Assembly (NCBI GenBank): GCA_027475525.1
Contig: JAMWFC010000052.1
Location: 558,001-622,000 of the forward strand
Source: Macrolepiota albuminosa
Taxonomy: Eukaryota > Basidiomycota > Agaricomycetes > Agaricales > Agaricaceae
Reading direction: 5' to 3'
Length of the DNA stretch: 64,000 bases
Positions 33,525-43,959 of the stretch are shown here, piece after piece. The first letter of the stretch is position 1, and each line of letters opens with the position of its first letter. Below the pieces are notes generated by a model. The model did no database searches, was not told where the DNA came from, and was given only the letters and a program-made list of their open reading frames with translations. A program made the position numbers and the translations under genes.

Positions 33525-36053
33525 TTCAGCATCCGGGATAGCAGTGTGCGCCGCCCGTACATAGGCATGTGGCTTACCCATAGGCTTTCCACCACCCACT
33601 GGGCATGCATTCGCAAAATGCCCAGGCCGACCACATTTGAAGCACTTACTCGCCACGAAAGGGCGAGCTGCTTCATACTTCGGTGGCCCATTCGGTGTCG
33701 GCAATCTAGCCTCACCAGCAGCCTGATGCGGTCGAACACCCTCTCGGCGTGGACCTCTCTGAGCATCCTGTGCCGGTGCATCCCTACGGTCCCCCGGCCG
33801 GTCGCTCCGGAAGCGTCGGTCTTGCCGAGGTGCTGCTCTTACCACGAACCTCGGGTTCGTATTGCCCACCATCTCCTTTCGACAAGCCCAGAAGGTGCCT
33901 ACCTTCCGAGGCTCGGCCTTGTTTACCGATCGAACCTTTGAGCTATGTAGCCCAAAGTGTCGCGCTATTTTGTGGGCTTGCTCGTAGCGCAATGCATGCG
34001 CTACGAATTCCTCGACGGTATTTACTTCGGGCGATAGTCCGTCATCACAAATGAGGGACTCTCTCATTGCGTCAGGTATCCCCCGCAGGAAGGTATCAAT
34101 CATTACCCAGTTATCTGGGTAAATAGACATATTCTGTGCGTGGTCTATCAAGGTATCATAGAAACCTTGAACACCTAATCGTTCGGTGTAGGAGGTTGCA
34201 ATGAATGCCTCCCGAGCATCCTGCATGGTGGATGCACTCACAAACCGGTTATATAATTCAAGGATTACATCCTTGAACGTCCATTGCTGTCGTGCACGAT
34301 TGTAGTGCAAGACATGATGACGGAACCAGGCTTTGGCTGGTCCGTCCAGGAACTCCGGGAGCACAAACACACGTTCTCGATCCAGACGATCCCCCCCATA
34401 CTGGCATGCTGCCAGATGGTTGCACACATCCATCGTCCAATTTTCCAAGTCGCTAAACTTGGACTCCCCTCTGTACGGTTGGATGTGTTTTGACTCCGCC
34501 TTACGCGGTTTGATACCTTCGGGCAGGCGTAATGCTACGCCTACCGCATCGTCAATTATACTACTGAGGCGCTGGTGCATATTCTCAGTATACACCTTTG
34601 TCGCCTCAGTTATTCCAGGCGTTTTATTTCTACCTTCCGCTGGAGGTACCACGGAGAATGCACGTACAGGTCGGTGACCTGTGTAGTGCACTTTCTCTGC
34701 ACCCTTCCAATGCAGGGGGCTCTCCTGTCCCCCTAGCTCTTCTATCACCTGCTTTCCAGGGCCTCGGCTCGGATCCGCCGTGGGCGGGTCCCCTCTCCTG
34801 GTGTCAGGCTGTCGTGTCCGTTGGACATATTGCCTTCTCATCTCGTCGATGGGCGTTATCCCATCGAATACAATTCCCTGGTCGTCTATCCAGGAGTGCC
34901 CCTGGCGCTTCAGGTCTTGGTTCTGCATGCGCTGATAAGCTACTCTCTCCGCAAACTTATCAGCCAACGGCACTTGATTTGTCAGTGGAACATTCTCCAC
35001 TGATTCCTGTTTTGTGTGAGGGTGCCTTGGCTCCCCCGCTTCGTGTAGGTTGCTATCTACCACAGGTATGGTAGACACCGATTCAGTTGTCGACAGAGGT
35101 CTCCTTCGCTGACCTCTGAATACATTCTGTCTTTGTGCTGCAGCAAACCTGGCAGCGAACTGCTCGTCAGACTCTCCTGCTTGCTGGGGCGCATATATAT
35201 TGCTCATTGCCTCTTCCAGATGGGGAGACAACTCTGGCTTTGCCACCGGGGGTATATTCGGGATCAAGTTTGCCCCCTCTGGAGTCGAGGCAGCTGATCC
35301 TCGATTAGCCTTGCGATACATATATGCTTGGGCTTCCAGCTCAAGAATCTGAACGTACAATGTAATGTATTCAACAGTATTCAATTGAGGTACATTTTCA
35401 CCTCTAGCCTGTATCAACCGTATGTGCTTCAGTACATACAGTCCTAGTCAAGCACACGTGGTATCCTTTGTAATGCTAGGGTATCTCTTCCATAGCATAG
35501 CACACTGAACCTGAAGGGTGGACTCACTCCGTCCACTCTCTTCGTCGTCAGACGTTTCATCTTCCCAATGTACTGCCGGCGTTCTTTGCTCAGGAATTGT
35601 CGTTTCCTGCGGCACTCCGGCTCCCTGCTGACGTTGCATCATGGGAGTGGATTCAGTTGGAACTCTCCAACTGCCCGCCTCTTGCCTCGGCATCTTCCCC
35701 AGAAAGTACGACGAAGGTCTGCGACCTTCGATAGGTCCCTGAGCACTACTCCTGCTCTGGGATTGCCGCCCTGACCTCCCAATCTGCATGGAAGATTCAT
35801 GATCCCTGCCGAACTGCTGTTCCAGGTCTTCCACACCTGCCCCTGGTCTCGCTGCACCGCTCAGCACAGCTGTCGGCCGCACTTCACTCCATTGCGTCCC
35901 CCCTGGCATTCCCTGAGGCTGCCGGGAAGGCTCGGCCTCTGTATATTCTGACCCGGGACGACCCGGGTCAGTCACCGCAGATTGAGGATATGCCAACGAC
36001 TGGTCGATGGTCTCACCATCGCGTGTCGGTTCAGTAGATTGATTGGTCTCCAT
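33441..36053 (-). CDS. gag: element C Gag, with an in-frame UGA-CUA after 201 codons
   Basis: Two open stretches in the same frame, 36053-35448 (201 codons) and about 35417-33441. Only TGA at 35448-35450 separates them. The first part is polar (Gln/Pro/Ser/Glu-rich) with no visible domain. The second has a Ty3-type capsid region (a TWK/WTFKDVILELYNRFV-like helix near the middle, then a dipped NAREA-like segment AREAFIATSYTERLGVQGFY) and one CCHC knuckle CFKCGRPGHFANAC (C-X2-C-X4-H-X4-C). The leader from the LTR to ATG is about 150 nt. If the stop is absolute, capsid would have to start at an internal Met; if leaky, two gag forms result. The TGA is followed by CTA G, as at the protease/pol boundary. 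Confidence 0.85.
35442..35450 (-). promoter_or_regulatory. candidate readthrough stop codon (UGA CUA G) inside gag
   Basis: The - strand reads GCT TGA CTA GGA in frame with the coding on both sides. It has the same six-base context as the second stop in this element. Confidence 0.7.
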
Positions 36054-36180
36054 CCAATCAAGTGTTGCTACGTCTCGTTTTACCCGGAAGTGTGCGTCAA
36101 AGAAGTTGATACACTGTTCGATGCAATCACAGTCTAGGCTATCAGTCTAGACCCGTAGTCTTTGTCCGTAGTATCAGAAT

Positions 36181-36197
36181 TGAACCCGAAAGGTTCA
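36181..36197. promoter_or_regulatory. small hairpin in the primer-site position of element C
   Basis: TGAACCCGAAAGGTTCA forms a 6-bp stem with a 5-base loop, 6 bases from the 5' LTR. No TGG-type primer site follows the LTR, so a tRNA primer is not obvious. Self-priming, known for the related Tf1/sushi chromoviruses, is one possibility. Confidence 0.35.
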
Positions 36198-36203
36198 AAA
36201 AAG

Positions 36204-36394
36204 TGAAACAAAGTCAAGTATATGGTTAGCCTTACGGTCACACCAACAGAACCAGATCGATATTCGATTCTAGTACTACGAGTATGACAGTAAAATTGGC
36301 TGCCTTATGTAAGGCAGCCAGCATGTATGTAGAGTAATAATAATTAACTAATATAAGTATATATTAATTAATTAACTAGGTATAATCTGTTACA
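36204..36394 (-). mobile_element. element C, 5' LTR (191 bp)
   Basis: Identical by eye to 25064-25254. AT-rich 3' part and the 10-bp hairpin are conserved. Confidence 0.95.
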
Positions 36395-36471
36395 CCAGCA
36401 TGTATGTAGAGTAATAATAATTAACTAATATAAGTATATATTAATTAATTAACTAGGTATAATCTGTTACA
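36318..36471. repeat. 77-bp tandem duplication at the LTR end (probable artefact)
   Basis: The last 77 bases of the element C LTR occur twice; the second copy abuts the ATGTT target duplication. Confidence 0.9.
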
Positions 36472-36541
36472 ATGTTGTATTTCTTGGCAAGATAAGTGAG
36501 CGCCTTGACTATTGGCACTCCGTTGTCTGTGACAATCTCGT

Positions 36542-36695
36542 GAAGGGCTCCCCATTGGCAGATAACGTCCTCAAAGAGCCACTTAGCTATAGCGTCTGTA
36601 TTTTCTCGCTGGAGCATAGAAGGGCTCCCCATTGGCAGATAACGTCCTCAAAGAGCCACTTAGCTATAGCGTCTGTATTTTCTCGCTGGAGCATA
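36542..36695. repeat. 77-bp tandem duplication (probable artefact)
   Basis: An exact 77-bp duplication in the integrase of element B. Confidence 0.88.
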
Positions 36696-37127
36696 CGAAA
36701 CTCCGGCCAATGTACCAAGGAACACCTTCCTTGAATGATATACTTGTAGCGCCCTGACTTAGGCATGTGCATGGTGTCAATATATATTTTTCTGAATAAC
36801 GGCGCTGGAGTCGCTACTGTTGGGGGAATCAGAACCTGACGTGTCTGCTGGATTTGACAGAGATGACAAGTGCAAATATACCACGCAATATCGGCGCTAA
36901 CTTGCAGCCACCAAAAGCGCTCCAAAAGGTTTGCCCTTGTCGCGTAGAGTCCTCAGTGCTCCAAGTCATCATGCATAGCGCGTAGAATCCTAACTCAATT
37001 ATCCGGTTTAATTACTAGCTTATGGGTGCCATCTCTATTTCATCGCCAAAGTCGGTCTTCCACTATAAAGAAAGTCGTCGCATATCGAATGAAGGTGGCG
37101 TATTCCGTATCCGTAAGGTCTGATGGT

Positions 37128-37281
37128 CGTCGCAAATCCTGTAGCCACTTCCTAACCTGGTCAACTCGCTGATCTTCTGACTTAGCTTTGGCGCTTTGAG
37201 GTACCGTCGCAAATCCTGTAGCCACTTCCTAACCTGGTCAACTCGCTGATCTTCTGACTTAGCTTTGGCGCTTTGAGGTAC
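37128..37281. repeat. 77-bp tandem duplication (probable artefact)
   Basis: An exact 77-bp duplication in pol of element B, at nearly the same gene position as the one at 17081 in element A. Confidence 0.88.
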
Positions 37282-39433
37282 CGCTGAATATGGCAGGTTC
37301 TGACTGTCTTCTGGCAAGGGTCTTGGTTCCTCGACTATCTTTAGATTGTTAGACGGCTTAGCAACGTTATAGATACTGGCCGTGTAAAAAGTTGATGATG
37401 CCTGATATGGTCGGGGCTGGTACGGAACAATAGGGTGAAGCCAAGTTAAAACTGGCTGGTCTTTATGAAGCACTGGAATAGGCAACTGAATAATATGCAT
37501 GAAACCATGCAATCGATCAATCCAGTCATCAAATACATTGTTGTCGCTATCATCTAGCGCTTCATCCTCCGGTTGTCTGGGTCGCCTAGATAATCCAGCC
37601 GGCCCGTGAAACGCACTTCTGACATGTACTAACTCGAAGTGAAACATTAATATCGCTACTACCCAGCGGTTCATACTGGCCGAAGGTTGAATATCAGGGT
37701 TCTGAAGCATTCCTTTGATGTATCGTGCGTCGACCTCGACAATCAGATTTTGTACCCCAATGAGGTACATGCGCAGCACCTGAAACGATCAAAACAAGCC
37801 ATATAACTCTAGCTTGGGCTGACTGTAGTGTGATTCTTGGTCGTTAAGGGTAATCGATCTGAAGCAATTGTAGCGCCTGATTTTCCGGTTCGCACCATCA
37901 CACTGGCATAAAAAGAAGCCAACGGCGATATATGAAGTGTCAACAGCAAGTATAATGGGATCAGCGGTAGTATAGTCGATGGGCACCAATGGTTTTACTT
38001 CCTGTAGCGCCTTTACTAAGTCCTTCTGGGCATTGATTTGATCAGGTCCGAATTCAAAGGGGACCCCTGAACGGGTTAGGCAATTAAGGACGTTTGCATG
38101 ATGTGAAAAATGGTGTATGAACATGTGCAGCACCCCTACAGTGCCCAAGAACACACGAACTTCCGAGAGGTTATGACAGACCCCCCATTTCTCCAGCAGC
38201 GCTAATAGGCTCTCCTCTGGAATCCTGCCTTCTGATGTGCAAACGTGCCCCAAAATTTTAAACTGCAGCGCACAAAGAACAAGTTTGTGCCCTGAAAACA
38301 TCCCGCCACAATACTTCATGCGTTGAAGTACTTGGTTAACCAGTTGAAAGAAGTCCCATAGCGCCATACAGATATTAGGATTTTCCAGGTGTACTGCGGG
38401 CTTGCCATCCACCAGGCGCCAATCCTTCAGGCCTTTAACTCCTACGTCGTCTATGAAGCTGAGCACATGATGGGGTATTTCAGGCTGTAGGATAAACATA
38501 ATATCGTTGTGAAAGATAGGTACCGAGTTTGTCCATCCCATAGGAAGTGTGACTAGTCTTAGCGCTCCAAATGGCATTTGAAATGTTGTTAAGTCGCAAG
38601 AGGAAGGATGGATTAAGTGCTTGTCATAGCCAACGTACAAATCCAGGGTAGCGCCACACATTCTCCCCGTGAAAGATTCAGCAATGTGATCGGGAAATGG
38701 CAGTACCCCTGAATGACAAATTGTAACTTTGTTTAGCGGTTCTAGGCTGTGGACTATACGTAGCTTCCCGTTTTTCTTTAGTACGCAAAACTATCTTGAG
38801 CGGTAGGCCGAATTAGAAGGCTCGTATACACCTGCCGCTATCTTGGAGCGAATAATTTGGCAGACCTCGGCTTCGATGCCCGGGGGTATGGGTTGGTTAT
38901 GCTCAGTCCAGGGTACGTGCGGTATTGTCGGTATAACCACTGGTGGAAAGAAGTCAGTTCTAAGTTTACCACGCTCTGAGTCCTCCCATGCGAAAGCCTC
39001 ATTCTGTTTTTGCATGATGTTGACTAATACGTCCATTTCCTTCGTCAAGAGAAAGCCGGTATCATGGGCGCTAAGAAATAGCGCCTTTTGTTCCTCTGTA
39101 AATTGTCCTGTTGGTTCGAAGGGTGGTGGATTTGGGTCGAGTTTTGGCAGGGTAGCCAAAGGGTCGCCTATTATTTTTCTTTCGATGCAAAATTCCTCGG
39201 GTACGGCGCTCGCTACCAGTTTCGTTTTAAGTGCTACAGGTTTATATTTCTTCTTGACCTGAACCCCTTTGCGCTTAGGGGTACTATTGTTAGCAAACGT
39301 ATTATAAATAGAGTCATGGTTTCTAGCAAAACCTAATATCAAAGGTTCCTTAGAGTCGGGAGTAGAAACAAAATAAGTGTCTGTTGAAAGGTTTTCAGTA
39401 ATATCTGACGCAGTGAGGTATAAGTAGGATAAC

Positions 39434-39587
39434 GCTTCGCTAGTAAGCGACGAAGAAGAATTCAAGATTTCATGGGCTAAAGGGGTATGTGATATAAAGT
39501 TTACTTGCCCGCTTCGCTAGTAAGCGACGAAGAAGAATTCAAGATTTCATGGGCTAAAGGGGTATGTGATATAAAGTTTACTTGCCC
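39434..39587. repeat. 77-bp tandem duplication (probable artefact)
   Basis: An exact 77-bp duplication near the start of element B pol. Confidence 0.88.
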
Positions 39588-39600
39588 AGTTCAATGGTTA

Positions 39601-42061
39601 TAGTCTAAGATAAGCGCTTCATCTCCATGATCCTCATCACTCATCTCCTCGATGGCGTCGGAAAACACTTGCAAGGGTCGTTGCTAATGTAAGGTTGTTT
39701 TCTCAGTCCTGGCTTCTGGAATTTCCCCTGGGGAAACATCAGTACCGTTCTTCTGACGCCTGAATTAGGGTCGCTAATAGTTAGCGTCGTTTCGTCTTCA
39801 GACGTCATCTTGACTACTGATTGTGCTAAGACGTCGAAGGGCCTTTCTAATAATAAGTCGTACGCAGGCGATCTAAGAATGTGGATTTGAAGGTAAAACG
39901 TAAGATCACCAACAGCACATGGCACGTTACGGGCCATTCTCAAGGATCAATCAATAGTGCCGTTAGCGCTTTGCATATTAAGAATGATGGTCGGGTCATA
40001 AATGATGCCAAGCTCGTTAGCAACGTCGGCAGCCATTGAAATAATCTGTGATCCGCTGTCCACGATAGACTCTATCTCGCTTTTTCCATCAACTGTCAAC
40101 ATAATCGAGCAAATTGCATGAGAGTCTTGGGCTATAGTGAGGACAGCAAGGTTGTTGCTAGATCTTAGCAACTTAAGGTAGGTTTTGACTGGGTCAATTG
40201 ACGTAGCTTCTTTGGGTGGCTCGGCTTCTTCTTTGATTTCCGGTGCTACCATCTCTGTTATGTACGCGAATCCAGGTAGCACGTCGTTGCATTCGTCCAC
40301 TGCCGTTACATTGTTAGCTACGTTTTGTCGAGGGGTAACCGCTGTACGCATCTGATTTCTGACATTTGGTGCCACACTGCATAGCTCCCCTACCGACATC
40401 ATGACTTGACTTTTCATAATGCGATCGAATACTTGCTTGGATTTTTCTATGTCATAGATTGGTGCCGTTGGTCGGTAGCCTCCTGCTAGCTTGTCTGGCA
40501 CCCCAAAGTTTTGATTGACAGGCGGAGCGTAGTTACTGGCAAGTTCTGAATACGGGTGTAGTGGCAGTTCCATGCTAACTGGCACTTTGGCGGTGTCAGG
40601 AGTGTCGTCATTAGTTCTGGTATTTGAGGGCTTTGCTGGTGCTGGGTCTGACGTAGCGCCTGAGGGTCTATAGTCCTTCAACGGTTGCTTGCTCTTTTTA
40701 ATTTTGACTCCGTCGAAGACCTGATTCTTTAGCGACTTCAATTCCCTTTCTAACGTCTCAATCCTTTCCTCTCGTGACAAAGTGGGCCGCTTGTTAACAG
40801 CGTTAAGCTGGAGCACTTCATGGATTAGCGCCTGTTGTGGAGTTGCCTCTGTCTCTGTCGCAGCCATACTATTGAGGTTGCCCATCGCTAAGTTCCCAGG
40901 GTTTCATCGGTGCCATCCATCAATTCATCCCTGGAAAGTCTGGTGCTCGGGATATAGAGAGATGTTAGCACCCGAGGGTAGGATTATTTTACCGTTGGCA
41001 CCCCGACGCACTCTTCCTTGGCGTAGATACTGTTTGAGGATAGCGCAGCGCCCACAAGTCATTGTATGTCCTGCCTCGCCACAGAAGTGACAAAGCCCAG
41101 GTTGCATATTACCTTGTGGCACGTTAAGGCTAGTCGAGATTAACGTTTCCAATTTGCTCATAACATTTGCAACGGCCGTGTTGACTGCGTTTTCTAGATC
41201 CTCCTTCTTAACAAAGCCTCCCTGGTTGTTAGTCACGCTAGGCGCTGGTGCCACAATGGGCGGCGCCTTTCCTCCGTTATCAGTACTAGAAGGTCGCTGG
41301 AAGGGGATGCCAGTATCCGTGCCTTTCAGTATCCATTTACCTGCTTCAAAGACGTCTTCTATATCGTAGGGTTCCTTGGGATGGTGGTCGGACTTAAGAA
41401 TTTCTAAGCGACGTGCTATTCGAGTCCATAACAATGTCAGAATCCCTTGTTGGAACAGGCGCCGTTCCTCGTTCCTGTAGAGTTTGCTGTTCTGTACTAG
41501 CCATCGTGCAATTCACTGGAAATCTCGATAATAAGTAGATAGCGTGCCTAACGTATAAATGCCCGTTGCAAAGGTATCCTGTACCAGTTTCTGGATTTCA
41601 AGGACTGTATAGTGCGTGGATTCTTCAGCGCCAGGGTACAGTTTAATGATCGCCTTTTTCCATTCCTCGTAGGTAAACAGTCTTGGCACCGCATCTTGTG
41701 TTAATCCTTGAAACTTGTCCAGTCCTGTCCAGGATTCCGCAGTATCGTATGAAACGTATCTGGCGGTGTATTCTTTCATTTGTGTGTTGTTGGTGACTTG
41801 GCAGTCGCATAATAAATATTCCAATTCTTGGAAATACTGTGTTAGCTCGCGAGGCTTCGTCTTGTCCTATTTTGGCGACGAGAAGTGGTTTCTTGGCGGC
41901 ATGTGTGGTGTGTTTGCCTGCTCCATATTAGCTGGTGTCGACGTCGTGGTAGGAATAGTGGTGTTAGTGGTAGTTTTGCTGGGCATGGTTGTAATCGGTA
42001 CTGGCTTGGGTAGTTCTGAATCGCTAGGTTCTGGCAATAATGACCTAGACAGCTCTTCCAA
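39601..42061 (-). pseudogene. gag: element B Gag-protease (decayed)
   Basis: It is homologous along its length to the element A gag. Frames 42061-41867, 41824-41513, 41434-40925, 40885-39947 and 39943-39641 are the pieces. A stop replaces the Trp of NHFSAPKW early on. The zinc knuckle (CHFCGEAGHTMTCGRC) and protease motif (VDSGSQIISMA) are still present. The -1 frame relation to pol is kept: the gag frame ends PSRR-stop while pol is read one base earlier. Confidence 0.9.
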
Positions 42062-42296
42062 AGGAGTAAGTGGTGTATGGTTTTCACCTGCTAAGTATTC
42101 GAACAGTCAGGAAAACAGGAAGAAGCTTTCAGCCAAGCTATCTGGAGCGGCTTCAAGTTCCTGGTCTAAAGTCTGCCTTGGTAGCGCGCCTGGTAAGTGT
42201 GGTGACTCAGTCAATGTTTGTTTAAATGCGCTCTCCAATAGGAGGCGGCGCTGTTGCTGGGCTCGAGTTTCTGGCAGAATTCTGCCTTAATAGAAC

Positions 42297-42314
42297 CCCT
42301 TGCGGTGGGCTCCA
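42297..42314 (-). promoter_or_regulatory. element B primer binding site
   Basis: The element strand reads TGGAGCCCACCGCAAGGG, three bases from the 5' LTR, matching the site of element A in 17 of 18 bases. Confidence 0.7.
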
Positions 42315-42317
42315 AAA

Positions 42318-43360
42318 TGATGACGCCAACTGTAGTTGAGTGCGCTGGACATATACGCAGTACAACGCCGTCTCCAGCGCCTGGCGTACGGGTTTGTGAG
42401 GAGTCCCAGCAGGGTCCCAGTGTGCTTGAGCAGAGGTGATAGGGCGATGCGCTAGATGATAGCGCCTCGGGTGCTACCTAGCAAGTGGTAAGTGTCGTAG
42501 TTTAGGAGAAGTTATAGAGAATAAAATGAATAGCGCAGCGTAGCGTGCCCATAGATGGCACTGTAAACAACAAAGACAAGATAGACAAAGCTAGCACCGA
42601 ACTTGGTGACAAAGTCAGGCAATGCTAGCGCAATTTGAACGCTAAGTGTAACTGGGTGCTCAAGAGGTTACGATTTGTTGGTATATACATGGCAAGTAGC
42701 TAGTTTTTATACTATGCGCTATGGTATTTCCAAAATAAGTCCATTGACGGCGCTACCAATTAGCGCCTCTCTTTGTGGCTGTAGCTAACGGCCACCTGTC
42801 AACAGCGACCTGCAGCACATGGGTGACGGCGACCAACAGCGACTCTAAAACTACTTAGAAATGGTATGAGTTTGCTCACTTTTTGATGTAATTTAATTGG
42901 CCATGCCATCCCGGTGTATGGTCAGGGAATCCTCGACAGATGCCGTGAGCACTAATTCCAGCGCTAAACATTGTACCATCTTTTGATAGATTTAAATGTC
43001 AGGTCTGTGTGTATCCTGTCTCGTCGTCATTGATTCCTTTAGACTTCTGATTGAAGTGCCTCGGTGATTGACAGCGCCAATTGCTAACTTCTTTCGGTAT
43101 TGATCGGGGTTTGGTCAGAGTCACCTCCAGCCGTTGTGCTAGCGCTATGAGTTCTGAGCCTTCTTGGTCTTCAAAGTAACTGAGTGGAGTGCGCTGAGGG
43201 GCTGATACTGGTAATTGAGATGAATGGATAAGTCTTGCCATAGAGCACTCGCGCTAGGGCTGCTCTATACCCAAGGCTGGTCGCTAGAGTCTCTAGTGTG
43301 TCAAGTGTTGGTCGGCCTATAATGTCCCTTGATGCGCTCAGTCCGAGTAGAAGCCTATCA
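42318..43360 (-). mobile_element. element B, 5' LTR (1043 bp)
   Basis: Partner of 7071-8113. It is followed by the target duplication GCGG at 43361-43364. Confidence 0.9.
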
Positions 43361-43777
43361 GCGGTAAACTAGAAAATTTTATAGGAGTAGCTCCAACGGT
43401 TTCAGATCCCTACCGTCCATTCAAGACCCTTAGCGACGCCAGGCGGCAGATTGCAAAGCTAAGCCATCAATCCATCACCCTTCTGTCTGTCCAAATGCTT
43501 AGCGATGTCAGACGCCAAGGTCAAACGCCAAGCTGTCTGTCAGTTTTTGATAGATCATCAGGCTTCTCCCTAAGCGCTGTCATCAGTGACTGATGCCATT
43601 TGTCAGTTGTCATTCTGTCTGCTGTCAGCACTATCACTGATTGGATCTGCTTCTTGCCGTATGCGGCCGTCAAATATTGCCAAAATTGGTTAATTAGCGT
43701 GTGCTAAGGTATCCTGAGCCTGTGCCGTGTTGCCATAGCCTGCCGTTGATGCACTGATCCTGTATGGGGTCCTATCA
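43361..43777 (-). mobile_element. solo LTR of family A, right part
   Basis: It continues the LTR begun at 6582-7070 and ends CCTATCA. It is followed by CCGT. Confidence 0.8.
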
Positions 43778-43959
43778 CCGTATGCTGCCTGACACTCTAC
43801 TTTTGCTGCTCATGCCTGTTGCATGTTGCAATTGCATAACAACTTGATGTACATATCCATGTATCTTGTTGGCACCATAATTTGTGCCATAACTCATCAT
43901 TTAACCGGTGTTATCTCATCACTGGTGTGCAATATTATTCTTGCATAATGCAAAATTAG

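Larger units (their letters stand above)
25064..36471 (-). mobile_element. element C: chromovirus-type Ty3 retrotransposon with a third large ORF
   Basis: LTRs 25064-25254 and 36204-36394 (the latter followed by a 77-bp artefact copy of its end, to 36471), with a perfect 5-bp target duplication ATGTT. Removing it restores the integrase reading of element B exactly as in element A. Order on the - strand: gag N part, UGA, gag, protease, UGA, pol with chromodomain, then ORF3, purine tract AAAGGGGGGCA (25255-25265), LTR. Identical LTRs indicate a very young insertion. Confidence 0.95.
36472..39600 (-). pseudogene. pol: element B Pol, RT to integrase N-terminal part (decayed)
   Basis: It covers RT, RNase H and the first part of integrase and is homologous to element A pol. 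Frames 39465-38791, 38661-37789, 37779-37063 and 36925-36587 are broken by stops and by the 77-bp artefacts at 36542, 37128 and 39434. Compared with element A many Arg codons became Cys/His/stop or Gln and several Thr/Pro became Met/Leu, the pattern of C-to-T change at CpG. The RT core FIDDVGVKG is still readable. The gene is dead. Confidence 0.92.
7071..43360 (-). mobile_element. element B: old Ty3-like retrotransposon carrying three antisense genes and two nested elements
   Basis: Once elements A (11814-23275) and C (25064-36471) are removed, about 13.4 kb remains: 3' LTR, purine tract, antisense genes 1, 2 and 3 (+ strand), pol and gag (- strand, decayed), primer site, 5' LTR. LTR divergence and stops show it is older than A and C. 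Confidence 0.88.

Noticed and set aside
36472..43360. Repeat-induced point mutation of the ascomycete kind in element B
   Set aside because: The changes I can see are mainly at CpG, and I cannot count dinucleotides by eye; CpG deamination is the simpler explanation.
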